Part shown: piece after piece, positions 15,919-24,869 of the stretch
Layout of the letters: every line of letters begins with the position of its first letter
How positions within the stretch are numbered: position 1 is the first letter of the stretch
From: Azospirillum brasilense
GTDB taxonomy: Bacteria > Pseudomonadota > Alphaproteobacteria > Azospirillales > Azospirillaceae
Direction: 5' to 3'
Assembly (NCBI RefSeq): GCF_003349955.1
Contig: NZ_QLKQ01000011.1
Coordinates: 43,501 to 107,500 of the forward strand
DNA length: 64,000 nucleotides
Position numbers and translations under genes: made by a program
Notes under the pieces: model-generated
The model's database searches: none
Told to the model about the DNA's origin: nothing
What the model saw: only the letters and a program-made list of their open reading frames with translations

Positions 15919-17202
15919 CTACACCTCCCCCCGCAGCAGCGACAGGGCGGCCATCGCCATCACCTGCGCGGAATGGACCATGTCGTCGATGCCCACATAC
16001 TCGTCCGGCTGGTGGGCGAGGTCGAGGATGCCGGGGCCGTAGGCGATGCAGTCCTTCAGATGCCCGACCCGCGCGATGTGCTTCTGGTCGTAGGTTCCGG
16101 GGGACACCACCTGTGCCGCCGGGCGGCCCAGCACCGTCTCGATGGCCGCCCCCACCGCCCGCACCACCGGCGCGTCGGCGTCGGTCAGGGTGGGCAGGAA
16201 GGCCAGCACCTCGCGCAGCTCGTAATCGAAGCCGGGACGCTCGCGGCGCAAATCCTCCAGAATGCCGACGACCTCCGCCCGCACCTCCTCCGGGTCCTCC
16301 TCGATCAGGTAGCGGCGGTCGATGACCATGCGGCAGCGGTCGGGCACCATCGGGCTGGGCAGGCCGCCGTGATCCTCCGGCTGGCCGCCATGGATGGCGT
16401 TGATGTTCAGGGTGGATTGCCGCGCCCCTTCCGGGACCACCGGCATGGCGGTGCGCTTGGCGGCCAGCCGGGGGATCAGCTCCGTCTCGATCCGGTGCAG
16501 CACGGCGCCCATGTGGCGCACCGCGCAGTTGCCGAGGAAGGGCATGGAGCCGTGGGCGACGCGGCCCTTCGTCTCGATCTCCGCCCACCAGACGCCGCGA
16601 TGGCCGATGCACACGCGGTCCACGTTCAGCGGCTCCGGAATGATGACATGGTCGACCCGCGGGCGGGAGAAGTAGCCGAGCGTCGCCAAGTGCCCGACCC
16701 CGCCGTAGCCGCCGGACTCCTCGTCCACCGTGCCGGAGATTTCCAGCGCGCCGGGGAAGGGGATGCCCGCCTCCAGGATCGCCTCGACGGCGATGATCGA
16801 CGCGGCGATCCCGCCCTTCATGTCGCAGGCGCCGCGGCCGTAGACGCGCCCGTCCTTCACCACCCCTTCGAAGGGATCGACCGTCCAGCCCCGGCCGGCG
16901 GGCACCACGTCGATGTGGCCGTTGAAATGCACGCAGGGGCCAGGCTCGCGCCCCTCGACGCGGGCGACGACGTTGGTGCGCGGGTATCGGTCGCTGTCGC
17001 CCGGCGCGCCGTCAGCCCGCACATACTCCACGGCGAAGCCACGCCCGGCCAGCCGCCGCCCGAGGAATTCCGCGCAGTCGGTGTAGACGTCGCCGGGCGG
17101 GTTCACGGTGGGGATGCGGATCAGGTCGCGGGTCAGCGCGACAAGCTCGTCGCGCCGCTCCGCGATCCGGCGGAACAGCGACTCCCGTTGGTCGAGCGGC
17201 AT
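15919..17202 (-). CDS. M20 family deacylase (ArgE/DapE type)
   Basis: A 427-residue M20 metallohydrolase. Metal ligands are visible in 'HFNGHIDVVPAG', 'GRGACDMKGG' and 'TVDEESGG'; the central 'GHRGVWWAEIETKGRVAHGS' belongs to the dimerisation domain. The family cleaves N-acyl amino acids or related amides (acetylornithine, succinyl-diaminopimelate), but the exact substrate cannot be decided. The start is ATG 17202. It lies 74 bases downstream of the formate dehydrogenase operon on the same strand. Confidence 0.82.
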   Translation of the reverse strand: MPLDQRESLFRRIAERRDELVALTRDLIRIPTVNPPGDVYTDCAEFLGRRLAGRGFAVEYVRADGAPGDSDRYPRTNVVARVEGREPGPCVHFNGHIDVVPAGRGWTVDPFEGVVKDGRVYGRGACDMKGGIAASIIAVEAILEAGIPFPGALEISGTVDEESGGYGGVGHLATLGYFSRPRVDHVIIPEPLNVDRVCIGHRGVWWAEIETKGRVAHGSMPFLGNCAVRHMGAVLHRIETELIPRLAAKRTAMPVVPEGARQSTLNINAIHGGQPEDHGGLPSPMVPDRCRMVIDRRYLIEEDPEEVRAEVVGILEDLRRERPGFDYELREVLAFLPTLTDADAPVVRAVGAAIETVLGRPAAQVVSPGTYDQKHIARVGHLKDCIAYGPGILDLAHQPDEYVGIDDMVHSAQVMAMAALSLLRGEV

Positions 17203-17276
17203 GCATCCCCCCTGCGCACAATTGGTTGTGCGGAAGGATCGGTCATGCCGGCGCGGCTGTCGAGAGGTTCCGCGCC

Positions 17277-18281
17277 TCACTCCGCCGCATGATGCCGCAG
17301 CCGTCCGTCCGGATCGGCCTGCCCGTTGCGGAGCTGCTCCTCGTACCAGCGGCGGTGATGATCCTTGGCCCAGTTCTCGTCCACCACGCCGCTGCCCATG
17401 GCGTCGAAGGCGCCCTCCATGCCGATGGTGCCGATGTAGATGTGCCCGATGATCAGCGCGATCATCAGCGCCGCCACCACCCCGTGCGCCACATGGAGGA
17501 TCTGCATACCGCCGATCCCGGTGACGGCGAAGGGCATCATCAGCAGGAAGCCGGTGAGCGACAGCGCGAAGCCGCCGAACACCACCGCCCAGAAGACGCC
17601 CTTCTGGCCGGCGTTGAAGCGCCCGGCCTCCGGATGCTCGCCGGATTTGCTCAGCACGCCGCCGAGCGTCTTCAGCCAGACGAGGTCGGCCTTCTCCGGG
17701 ATGTTGTCGCGCACCCACAGCACGAAGATCATCAGCAGGCCCAGGACGAAGGGCACGCTGAAGAAGTTGTGCATGTACTTGCTGGCCTCGGCCAGCATCG
17801 TGAAGTTCGGGTGGCCGATCAGCGGGATCAGCAGCATGCGCCCGAAGGTCAGGATCAGCCCGGTCAGCGCCATCAGCAGGAAGCTGACCGCCGTCGTCCA
17901 GTGGGCGAAGCGGTCCATGCCGCCGAAGCGCGGCACCTGACGCCCCGACCGGCCGCCCTGGATGCGGATGGTGCCACGGATCAGGTAGAAGAGTCCCAGC
18001 GCCGCGATCGGTCCCAGGATCAGCGCGCCCGCGATGATCTTCAGCCAGACCATGCGGAACTCGCGCCATTCCCGCCCCTCCGGCTGGACCAGGACGCCCA
18101 GCTTCGCGTCCGGGATGCTGATCCGCCCGGAGAGTTTGCCGTCCGGCGTCTGATAGAGCTGCACCTCGTCCTTCGAGGTCGGCGAGGTCGGCCCCGGCGT
18201 CTGGTAGAACTGCGCCTGCACCGCCGGGGCGGCGAGCAGCAGAACGAACAGGACCAGCAGGGGGCGCAGGAGCTTCGTCAT
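17277..18281 (-). CDS. formate dehydrogenase gamma subunit (cytochrome b)
   Basis: A 334-residue membrane subunit that anchors the enzyme and passes electrons to quinone through b hemes. It has an N-terminal signal-like segment (residues 5-23), a periplasmic linker, and then four helices typical of the FdnI/FdoI cytochrome b family, with His residues in 'DRFAHWTTAVSF', 'MHNFFS' and 'LHVAHGVV' as heme ligand candidates. A hydrophobic helix precedes the core ('IIAGALILGPIAALGLFYL'). It is the last gene of the operon, after the FeS subunit and a repeat element. Confidence 0.92.
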   Translation of the reverse strand: MTKLLRPLLVLFVLLLAAPAVQAQFYQTPGPTSPTSKDEVQLYQTPDGKLSGRISIPDAKLGVLVQPEGREWREFRMVWLKIIAGALILGPIAALGLFYLIRGTIRIQGGRSGRQVPRFGGMDRFAHWTTAVSFLLMALTGLILTFGRMLLIPLIGHPNFTMLAEASKYMHNFFSVPFVLGLLMIFVLWVRDNIPEKADLVWLKTLGGVLSKSGEHPEAGRFNAGQKGVFWAVVFGGFALSLTGFLLMMPFAVTGIGGMQILHVAHGVVAALMIALIIGHIYIGTIGMEGAFDAMGSGVVDENWAKDHHRRWYEEQLRNGQADPDGRLRHHAAE

Positions 18282-18336
18282 GTCGCGTCCTTCCCTAGAG
18301 ACAATGCGCTTTGCGGGGTGCCGCGTCGGGACAGGC

Positions 18337-18426
18337 TTGCCCCCACCCCGGCCCTCCCCCGCTGTCGCAGGGGAGGGAGTTTCGTCCCCTCCCCTGCAAA
18401 GCGGGGGAGGGTTAGGGAGGGGGCAA
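18337..18426. repeat. REP/BIME-like palindromic repeat, family A
   Basis: An inverted pair of CCCTCCCCCGC...GCAGGGGAGGG units with outer GCCCCCACCCC and GGGAGGGGGC arms lies between the beta and gamma formate dehydrogenase genes, inside the operon. It could affect relative subunit expression. Confidence 0.85.
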
Positions 18427-18434
18427 TACCCCCC

Positions 18435-19070
18435 TCAGCTTCCGCCGGTGCCCTCGCGGCCCGGGCCGAAGGCGTTGCCACGGTCGTTCTCGCGGTAGGC
18501 GGTGGTCCAGCCCCAGGCGCCGGAGCCGTAGCCACGGCGCACCACCCGCTCCTTGTAGATGTCGGCCAGAACGTCGCCGTCGCCAGCCATCAGCGCGCGG
18601 GTGGAGCACATCTCCGCGCAGAGCGGCAGCTTGCCCTCGGCCAGCCGGTTGGCGCCGTATTTCTGGTACTCCTCCAACGAGTTGTCCGGTTCCGGACCGC
18701 CGGCGCAGAAGGTGCATTTGTCCATCTTGCCGCGCCCGCCGAAATTGGTCGCCTGCGGGTACTGCGGCGCGCCGAAGGGGCAGGCGTAGAAGCAGTAGCC
18801 GCAGCCGATGCACAGGTCCTTCGAGTGCAGCACCACCCCGTCCGCCGTCTGGTAGAAGCAGTCCACCGGGCAGACCGCGGCGCAGGGCGGGTCGTTGCAG
18901 TGCATGCAGGCCATGGAGATGGAGCGCTCCCCCGGCACGCCGTCCTTCAGCGTGATGACGCGGCGGCGGTTGATGCCCCAGGGGATGTCGTGCTCGTTCT
19001 TGCAGGCGGTGACGCAGGCGTTGCACTCGATGCAGCGTTCCGCGTCGCACAGGAATTTCATGCGGGCCAT
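18435..19070 (-). CDS. formate dehydrogenase beta subunit (iron-sulfur protein)
   Basis: A 211-residue ferredoxin-like electron-transfer subunit. Four cysteine clusters are visible: 'CIECNACVTACK', 'CMHCNDPPCAAVCP', 'CIGCGYCFYACP' and the split set 'CTFC' plus 'CAEMC', enough for four 4Fe-4S centres. It is shorter than E. coli FdnH/FdoH and lacks their C-terminal membrane helix, so attachment must be through the gamma subunit. It follows the catalytic gene after 25 bases. Confidence 0.93.
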   Translation of the reverse strand: MARMKFLCDAERCIECNACVTACKNEHDIPWGINRRRVITLKDGVPGERSISMACMHCNDPPCAAVCPVDCFYQTADGVVLHSKDLCIGCGYCFYACPFGAPQYPQATNFGGRGKMDKCTFCAGGPEPDNSLEEYQKYGANRLAEGKLPLCAEMCSTRALMAGDGDVLADIYKERVVRRGYGSGAWGWTTAYRENDRGNAFGPGREGTGGS

Positions 19071-19095
19071 GGTCTCGTGTCCTCCTTGCGGCGCG

Positions 19096-22029
19096 TCAGG
19101 CCGGTTCGACGCGGCACAGCGTCACCTTGGTTTCCTGCATGAAGGTCATGGGGTCGTAGCCGTAGGTCGTCACCCCGTTGGCCGGTTCGCCCAGGACGAT
19201 GGGGTCGGTGCCCGGCGGGTAGTTCTCCCGCAGGCTGTTGCCCTGCCAGTAGCCGGAGAAGTGGAAGGGCATGAAGACCGTGCCGGCGCCGATGCGTTCG
19301 GTCACCAGGGCGCGCATCCGCGCCTTGGAGCTGTCCTCCGGCCCGTAGACCCAGACCATGCCGCCGTCGCGGATGCCCAGGCGTTCGGCGTCCTTGGGGT
19401 TGATCTCCACGAACATCGACTGCTGAAGCTCGGCCAACCAAGGGTTGGAGCGGGTCTCCTCGCCGCCGCCCTCATACTCGACCAGCCGTCCGGAGGTCAG
19501 GATGAAGGGGAAGCGCTGGCGGATGTCGCTGTCCGCGATCTTGAACTGGAGCGAGCGGGCAAGCTGCGGCAGGCGGTAGTCGCGCCGGTCCTCGATCGCC
19601 GGGTACTCCTTCACCAGCTCCGGCCGCGGCGAATAGATCGGCTCGCGGTGCAGCGGTACCGGGTCGGGCAGGTTCCAGGCGACGGCGCGGGCCTTGGCGT
19701 TGCCGTGCGGCGAACATCCATGCTTCAGCGCGACGCGGATGATGCCCATCGACAGGTCGGTCTGCCAGCTCACCTCGTCCACCTTGTCGCCGCCGATGGC
19801 CTGGATGACGCGCATCTCCTCCGCCGTCAGGTCCTTGTCCCAGCCCAGCTTGCGCAGCATCGCCATGGTGAATTCGGGATAGCCGTCCTCGATCTCCGAC
19901 CCCTTGGAATAGGAGCCGTCGGCGAGCAGGCTGACGCCGTTGCGCTCCACCCCGAAGCGGGCGCGGAAGACGCCGCCGCCTTCCATCACATGCTTGGAGG
20001 TGTCGTAGAGGACGGCACAGCCGGGGTGGCGAAGCTCCGGATGGCCCCAGCAGGGCCAGGGCAGGCCGTAATACTCGCCCTTCAGCGGGCCGCTGGTCGC
20101 CTGCATGGTGATCTTGTCGAAATCGGCCTGATGCTTCATGTGCATCTTCAGCCGTTCCGGCGACTGGCCGGTGTAGCCGGTGGACAGGCAGCCGCGGTTG
20201 ATCTCGCGCAGGATGTCCTCGGGCACCGGGCGGGTTTCCTCCACCGTGATGTGCTTGAACATCGCGTCGGCGAAGCCGAACTTGCGGGCCAGCAGATAGA
20301 TGATGGTGTAGTCGTCCTTGGACTCGAAGATCGGCTCCACGACCTTCTCGCCCCACTGCATCGACCGGTTGGAGCAGGTGCGCGAGCCGTCCGTCTCGAA
20401 CTGGGTGCAGGCCGGCAGGATGTAGGTGCCGTTCTTGCGGTCCTTGAAGGCGGCGAAGGTGGTCGGGTGCGGGTCGGCGATGACCAGCAGGGACAGCTGC
20501 TGCAACCCCTTCAGCATCTCCGGCATGCGGGTGACGGTGTTGCCGCCGTGGCCGAAGACGACCATCGCCTTCAGCGGCGAGGGCTGCTCGATCTCCTCCG
20601 GCTTGTAGGTGACGCCGTCGAACCAGCGGGTGGTCGGGATGCCCTTGGCCTCCATCAGCTCCTTGGACCCGAAGCGGCTCTTCATCCAGTCGTAATCGAC
20701 GTCCCAGACGCGGCAGAAATGCTTCCATGCCCCTTCCGCCAGCCCGTAGTAGGAGGGCAGCGTGGAGACGTCGAGCCCGAAGTCGGTGGCGCCCTGCACG
20801 TTGCAGTGGCCGCGGTAGATGTTGGCGCCGCCGCCGGCCACCCCGATGTTGCCCAGCGCCAGCTGCAGGATCGACAGGGCGCGGACGTTGGCGGTGCCGG
20901 TGGTCTTCTGGGTGATGCCCATGCACCAGATGACGGTGGACGGCCGGTTCTTCGCCAGCGCCTCCGCCACGCGGTAGAGCTGCTCGCCGGGCACGCCGCT
21001 GACCCGCTCCACCGTGGCGGGATCCCACTTCTTCACCTCGGCGCGGATCTCGTCCATGCCGTAGACGCGCTGGCGAATGTACTCCTTGTCCTCCCAGCCG
21101 TTCTCGAAGATGTGCCAGAGGATGCCCCAGGTGACCGGGATGTCGGTGCCGGGGCGGATGCGCACATAGTCGGTGGCGTGGGCGGCGGTGCGGGTGAAGC
21201 GCGGGTCGATGACGATGAAGGGCGCGCGGTTGTGCTCCTTCCCGCGCAGCATGTGCGGCAGCGAGACGGGGTGGGCCTCCGCCGGGTTGCCGCCGATGAT
21301 CAGCAGCGCCTTGGCGTTCTGGATGTCGTTGTAGCTGTTGGTCATGGCGCCGTAGCCCCAGGTGTTCGCCACCCCGGCGACCGTGGTGCTGTGGCAGATG
21401 CGCGCCTGATGATCGACGTTGTTGGTTCCCCAGAAGGCCGCCAGCTTGCGGAACAGATAGGCGCCCTCGTTGGAGAATTTGGCGGAGCCCAGCCAGAAGG
21501 TGGCGTCCGGCCCGGATTGCTGGCGGATCTCCAGCAGCTTGGTCCCGATCTCCTCGATGGCCTGATCCCAGGAGATCCGCTGCCACTGGCCGTCGACCAG
21601 CTTCATCGGGTATTTCACCCGCCGCTCGCCCTTGGTCAGCTCGCGCACCGAGGCGCCCTTGGCGCAGTGCGCGCCCTGGCTGATCGGGCTTTCCCAGCCC
21701 GGCTCCTGCCCGGTCCAGACGCCGTTCTGCACCTCCGCGATCACCGTGCAGCCGACCGAGCAGTGGGTGCAGACGTTCTTGCGGGTGACGACCTCGACGT
21801 TGGGCAGGGTCGGCCCGGCCTCGGCCTTCCGGATCATCGCGGCGGGCAGCGCGCCCAGCGCCGCCATGCCCCCGGCGGCGAGGCCGGAGGTCTTCAGGAA
21901 GCCGCGGCGGTCGACGGTTTCCCCCAGCCCGGCGGTGCGCGCAGACAGTCCATTGGCGGACAATCCATTCAGGCGACGGGAGAGGGAGGCGCGGGTGGCG
22001 GCGGTTCCGGCGTTGCGCTTGACGAGCAT
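19096..22029 (-). CDS. formate dehydrogenase alpha subunit, molybdopterin, Cys type
   Basis: A 977-residue catalytic subunit that oxidises formate to CO2. The Tat signal 'DRRGFLK' has its arginines at 41-42. Cysteines 87, 90, 94 and 122 hold a 4Fe-4S cluster. In the active-site segment 'QARICHSTTVAGVA' Cys212 replaces the selenocysteine of E. coli FdnG/FdoG, so no UGA recoding is needed. The molybdopterin-dinucleotide domains fill the rest. The N-region before the Tat motif is long, so a later start is possible. With its partners it forms a periplasmic respiratory formate:quinone oxidoreductase. Confidence 0.95.
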   Translation of the reverse strand: MLVKRNAGTAATRASLSRRLNGLSANGLSARTAGLGETVDRRGFLKTSGLAAGGMAALGALPAAMIRKAEAGPTLPNVEVVTRKNVCTHCSVGCTVIAEVQNGVWTGQEPGWESPISQGAHCAKGASVRELTKGERRVKYPMKLVDGQWQRISWDQAIEEIGTKLLEIRQQSGPDATFWLGSAKFSNEGAYLFRKLAAFWGTNNVDHQARICHSTTVAGVANTWGYGAMTNSYNDIQNAKALLIIGGNPAEAHPVSLPHMLRGKEHNRAPFIVIDPRFTRTAAHATDYVRIRPGTDIPVTWGILWHIFENGWEDKEYIRQRVYGMDEIRAEVKKWDPATVERVSGVPGEQLYRVAEALAKNRPSTVIWCMGITQKTTGTANVRALSILQLALGNIGVAGGGANIYRGHCNVQGATDFGLDVSTLPSYYGLAEGAWKHFCRVWDVDYDWMKSRFGSKELMEAKGIPTTRWFDGVTYKPEEIEQPSPLKAMVVFGHGGNTVTRMPEMLKGLQQLSLLVIADPHPTTFAAFKDRKNGTYILPACTQFETDGSRTCSNRSMQWGEKVVEPIFESKDDYTIIYLLARKFGFADAMFKHITVEETRPVPEDILREINRGCLSTGYTGQSPERLKMHMKHQADFDKITMQATSGPLKGEYYGLPWPCWGHPELRHPGCAVLYDTSKHVMEGGGVFRARFGVERNGVSLLADGSYSKGSEIEDGYPEFTMAMLRKLGWDKDLTAEEMRVIQAIGGDKVDEVSWQTDLSMGIIRVALKHGCSPHGNAKARAVAWNLPDPVPLHREPIYSPRPELVKEYPAIEDRRDYRLPQLARSLQFKIADSDIRQRFPFILTSGRLVEYEGGGEETRSNPWLAELQQSMFVEINPKDAERLGIRDGGMVWVYGPEDSSKARMRALVTERIGAGTVFMPFHFSGYWQGNSLRENYPPGTDPIVLGEPANGVTTYGYDPMTFMQETKVTLCRVEPA

Positions 22030-22060
22030 GGGGCGGCCCCTTGGATAAGAAACGTCGCGG

Positions 22061-22276
22061 TCAGAGTCGGTTCAGCGCGTAGAAACGCTTCACATGGTCG
22101 TTGTCGCGGTAGCGGGACCTCATCTCCTCAGGCCCAGGATCCATCGCCTCCGCCGGAGCGGCGCGCAGGGTCGCGGCGGCAGCGGCGGCGCCCGCCGCAC
22201 CCAGCCCGAGGCCCTTCAACAGGCTGCGGCGTTCCAGCCCGGCCTTGCCGGCTTTCGGGTTGTCGTCACGGCGCAT
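22061..22276 (-). CDS. small Tat-signal protein of formate dehydrogenase operon
   Basis: A 71-residue protein that is mostly a twin-arginine signal: 'ERRSLLKGLGLGAAGAAAAAAT' lies near residues 13-34, leaving a mature tail of about 35 residues. Genes of this type regularly sit directly upstream of the alpha subunit gene in such operons. The role may be maturation or export of the enzyme, but this is not established. ATG 22276 overlaps the end of the chaperone gene by 11 bases. Confidence 0.78.
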   Translation of the reverse strand: MRRDDNPKAGKAGLERRSLLKGLGLGAAGAAAAAATLRAAPAEAMDPGPEEMRSRYRDNDHVKRFYALNRL

Positions 22277-22946
22277 GGATCGTGCCCTCCTGCTGGTCGG
22301 CCCCACGAGCCGCCGCCGAAGGGGCGTCGGCGATCATCGCGAAGGCGTTGGTCTCGATGTCCAGGAACAGCCGCCCGAAAGTGCCCAGGGGCCGGTAGAG
22401 ATGCGCCGCCGACGCCTCCTCCAGGTCCTGGAAGAAGCGGCCCGCCCAGGGGGCGAGGTGACGCTCGAAGAAGCGCTTCTGGCACGGCAGGTCCGGCTCG
22501 CCGTCCGCCGTGCCGACGGTCCCGGCGGCCAGCGCGCCCATGATCTCGGCGATGACGGCGATGTGGTCCTCGGGCTCGCTGACGCCGGGAGCGCGCTCGA
22601 TGCCCAGCGCCTGCATGTCCTCGCGCAGGCGGGCGAGCGGCCGGTCGATCAGGAAGCCGGTGCGGTAGTAGGAGGCGAAGGGAACCAGCTCGCCCCGCGT
22701 CACCCCGAGGAACAGCTCGTGATACTCGCGCTCGGCCCGGTGTTCGCCGTCCGGGGCGTCGGCGAGCGTACGCGCACGTACGGCCAGATCGCTGATGGCC
22801 CGGCCGAGCGGCGAACCGTCCCCGGCCAGCGCCCCGATGGTGCCCAGCAGGTCGCGCGACGGCGGGCGCGCCAACAGATGGGCCAGCAGGCCGTACGCCT
22901 GCGCCCGCAGCCGATCCGCGTCGTCGATGATGGCCGTTTCCGCCAT
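22266..22946 (-). CDS. TorD/DmsD-like redox enzyme chaperone
   Basis: A 226-residue all-helical protein of the TorD family. The characteristic motif region reads 'EREYHELFLGVTRGELVPFASYY', followed by 'EPEDHIAVIAEIM' (the E-P-x-D-H motif). Such chaperones bind the Tat signal of molybdoenzymes and hold them until the cofactor is inserted. Context makes the formate dehydrogenase alpha subunit the client. It is preceded by a REP element that separates it from the DUF3306 gene. Confidence 0.88.
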   Translation of the reverse strand: MAETAIIDDADRLRAQAYGLLAHLLARPPSRDLLGTIGALAGDGSPLGRAISDLAVRARTLADAPDGEHRAEREYHELFLGVTRGELVPFASYYRTGFLIDRPLARLREDMQALGIERAPGVSEPEDHIAVIAEIMGALAAGTVGTADGEPDLPCQKRFFERHLAPWAGRFFQDLEEASAAHLYRPLGTFGRLFLDIETNAFAMIADAPSAAARGADQQEGTIHAP

Positions 22947-23047
22947 GCCCTTGCCCCGCTTCGCCTTTTCCGTGGCCGGTCAAGGTCCGGCTCATCAGGC
23001 ACAACAGCGGGACTGCACAAAAGTTGCGCGGTCCGGGCGGGGTGGTC

Positions 23048-23171
23048 TTGCCCCAACCCTAAGCATTGCCCCCTCCCTAACCCTCCCCCGCTTTCGCAGG
23101 GGAGGGGACGGACGCCGCTTCGCCTAAGGCACCCTCTCCCGCGCAGCGGGGGAGGGCCGGGGTGGGGGCAA
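23048..23171. repeat. REP/BIME-like palindromic repeat, family A, overlapping a CDS end
   Basis: Arms of CCCTCCCTAACCCTCCCCCG and GCGGGGGAGGGCCGGGGTGG enclose this copy. Most of it lies inside the open frame of the DUF3306 gene, whose stop is at 23077. Confidence 0.82.
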
Positions 23172-23655
23172 GACTCTCACTTTCCTCAGACTCGCCCTCC
23201 CCAGCAACCACCACCTCCTCCGGCTTCTCCTCCTCCGGCGGCTTCTCGTCGGTGGCGATGCGATCCAGCAGGTCGGCGATGCGGTCGGTGGCGAGCAGCC
23301 TGCCGTAGCCGGGGGCGTTGCAGTCCCAGTCATACTCGGCGAAGCCACGGAAACCCGCGATCACGGGATCGCTGGTCCAGGCCTTGCGCAGGGCCTGCCG
23401 TTTCAGCTCCTGCGGGACGTTGCCGGCGAGGAAACCGGTGTAGTCGCTGTCCGCGCCCAGGCTCTCCACCGGCGGCAGGCTCTCCGGGTCGAAGGGTTCC
23501 GGCGGCGGAACGGCGATGGCCTGCGGCTCATCCGCCGCGTCCCGCTCCTCCTGCGGCTCGGGGGCCTCGACGGGTGCCCCGCGCGCCTCCTGCTTGCGCC
23601 GCGACCAGCGGGACAGAAAGGTTTCGGATCCGTCATCCAAGGCGTGGTCATCCAT
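23077..23655 (-). CDS. DUF3306 family formate dehydrogenase accessory protein
   Basis: A 192-residue protein. The N-terminal 'FLSRWSRRKQEAR' and central 'QALRKAWTSDPVIAGFRGFAEYDWD' are the DUF3306 signatures. The family accompanies DUF3305 and formate dehydrogenase genes in proteobacteria; its molecular role is unknown. The last 30 or so residues ('LAPTPALPRCAGEG' onward) are encoded by a family A REP element, so the original C-terminus has probably been replaced. ATG 23655 overlaps the DUF3305 gene by 8 bases. Confidence 0.82.
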   Translation of the reverse strand: MDDHALDDGSETFLSRWSRRKQEARGAPVEAPEPQEERDAADEPQAIAVPPPEPFDPESLPPVESLGADSDYTGFLAGNVPQELKRQALRKAWTSDPVIAGFRGFAEYDWDCNAPGYGRLLATDRIADLLDRIATDEKPPEEEKPEEVVVAGEGESEESESLAPTPALPRCAGEGALGEAASVPSPAKAGEG

Positions 23656-24172
23656 GGCGCTGCTCCTTCCCAGGGTGAGCAAGCGGAGCGCGGCGGGCCA
23701 GCGCCTCCGGGTCGGCACGGTCGCGCTGGCGCTTGTGGAAGGGACGGTCGGTGTGGTGGCGGGCCACGAAATCGCGCATCCATCCGGCCAGATCGGGCGG
23801 CAGGGGGATCGCCTCGATCAGGTCGTCGCCCGCGTCGGAATGGGCGTCGACCTCGCCGGGATCGACGGTGACGGCCAGCAGCCGCAGCCCCGGCGCCTCC
23901 GCGCAGCGGCGCAGGATGACGTAGAGCATCGGCTGGCCGCCCTTCAGATTCGCGACGTAGTTCTCCGTCTCGCCGGGATGGAGCGCGATCTCCGCCGCCC
24001 CCGCGTAATAGCCGGTGCGCTCGCCGTCCTGCGCCAGCACCGTCCAGGGCGCGCGGTCGGGCAGCGCCGGGAGGGCGCCGGTCACCCGCCAGCGGGCGTC
24101 CACCCACGGGTTGTCGATGCGCTGGCGCTCCACCGCGATGCCGACGCCGCGCGTTTCGGCCGCTCCGCTCAT
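23648..24172 (-). CDS. DUF3305 family formate dehydrogenase accessory protein
   Basis: A 174-residue protein with the DUF3305 pattern: 'VERQRIDNPWVDARWRVTG' near the N-terminus, 'GETENYVANLKGGQPMLYVIL' in the centre and 'VDAHSDAGDDLIEAIPLP' later. It is found with formate dehydrogenase operons and its function is not known. The ATG overlaps the TGA of the ligase-like gene upstream (ATGA), so the two are coupled. Confidence 0.85.
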   Translation of the reverse strand: MSGAAETRGVGIAVERQRIDNPWVDARWRVTGALPALPDRAPWTVLAQDGERTGYYAGAAEIALHPGETENYVANLKGGQPMLYVILRRCAEAPGLRLLAVTVDPGEVDAHSDAGDDLIEAIPLPPDLAGWMRDFVARHHTDRPFHKRQRDRADPEALARRAPLAHPGKEQRHG

Positions 24173-24774
24173 GACCGCGTCCCTCCAGCCGTGTGAACCA
24201 GCCGCCGTTCCCAGACCCGCCGCACCGGCTCGAAGCCCGCGTCCATCCAGCGGTCGATCCAGGTCAGGAAATGCCGGGTGAAACTCTCCAGAACCGCCAC
24301 GGCGTCGGTGTCGCCGAAGCCCTCCTCGCGCAGCGCCGTGCGGTCGGGGTGGCGCCCCGGGTCGGGATCGTCAGGATCGCCCAGGACGTCCAGCTCCGCC
24401 CCGACCACCGCCCAGGCGGGAAGCCCGTCCTCGGCGCCGGGGCCGAGCGCGACGGTCACCCCGCCAACCACCGCGCCGTTGAGCAGCAGGCGGCCCGCGC
24501 CGTCGAAGCGGATGCTCTGGTTCGGTGGCCCCAGCGCCTCCAGCGCGTCGGCCAGCGCGACCAGGGTGACGGCGGCGAGGCCGTCCCCGGCGTCCGGGCG
24601 GTCGGGGACCAGCACCACCGCCACGTCCAGCCGGTCGCGCCGGCCGCTGTGGACGAGCGTGCCGGGCGCCGCCCCCTCCCCGGCGAAGCGGCGGGCGGTG
24701 GCGAAGGGGCCATCGGCCTCGGCGGGCCAGGGCTGGAAGATGGGCGGCAGGGTCGGGGCGTCGGTCGGGTCCAT
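24169..24774 (-). CDS. biotin/lipoate protein ligase-like protein (DUF4444)
   Basis: A 201-residue protein whose N-terminal two-thirds resemble the BPL/LplA fold: 'GTLVHSGRRDRLDVAVVLVPDRP' and 'FDGAGRLLLNGAVVGGVTVALG', followed by a C-terminal segment ('ESFTRHFLTWIDRWMDAGFEPVR') of the DUF4444 type. The usual catalytic lysine motif is not obvious, so it may bind rather than ligate. It is the first gene of the formate dehydrogenase operon. A role in cofactor handling of that enzyme is possible but unproven. Confidence 0.72.
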   Translation of the reverse strand: MDPTDAPTLPPIFQPWPAEADGPFATARRFAGEGAAPGTLVHSGRRDRLDVAVVLVPDRPDAGDGLAAVTLVALADALEALGPPNQSIRFDGAGRLLLNGAVVGGVTVALGPGAEDGLPAWAVVGAELDVLGDPDDPDPGRHPDRTALREEGFGDTDAVAVLESFTRHFLTWIDRWMDAGFEPVRRVWERRLVHTAGGTRS

Positions 24775-24869
24775 GCCCCTGATAACGCGCGAGCGGGAGG
24801 GTTGGTGCCAACGCCTGTTGGGGGAAGGGACGGCCCTGTCACCCCTTCATCCAAAAGGAGTCCGCCGCC

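Noticed and set aside
21380..21400. Selenocysteine in the formate dehydrogenase active site
   Set aside because: The codon in 'QARICHSTT' is TGC (Cys), not TGA, so no recoding or SECIS is required.
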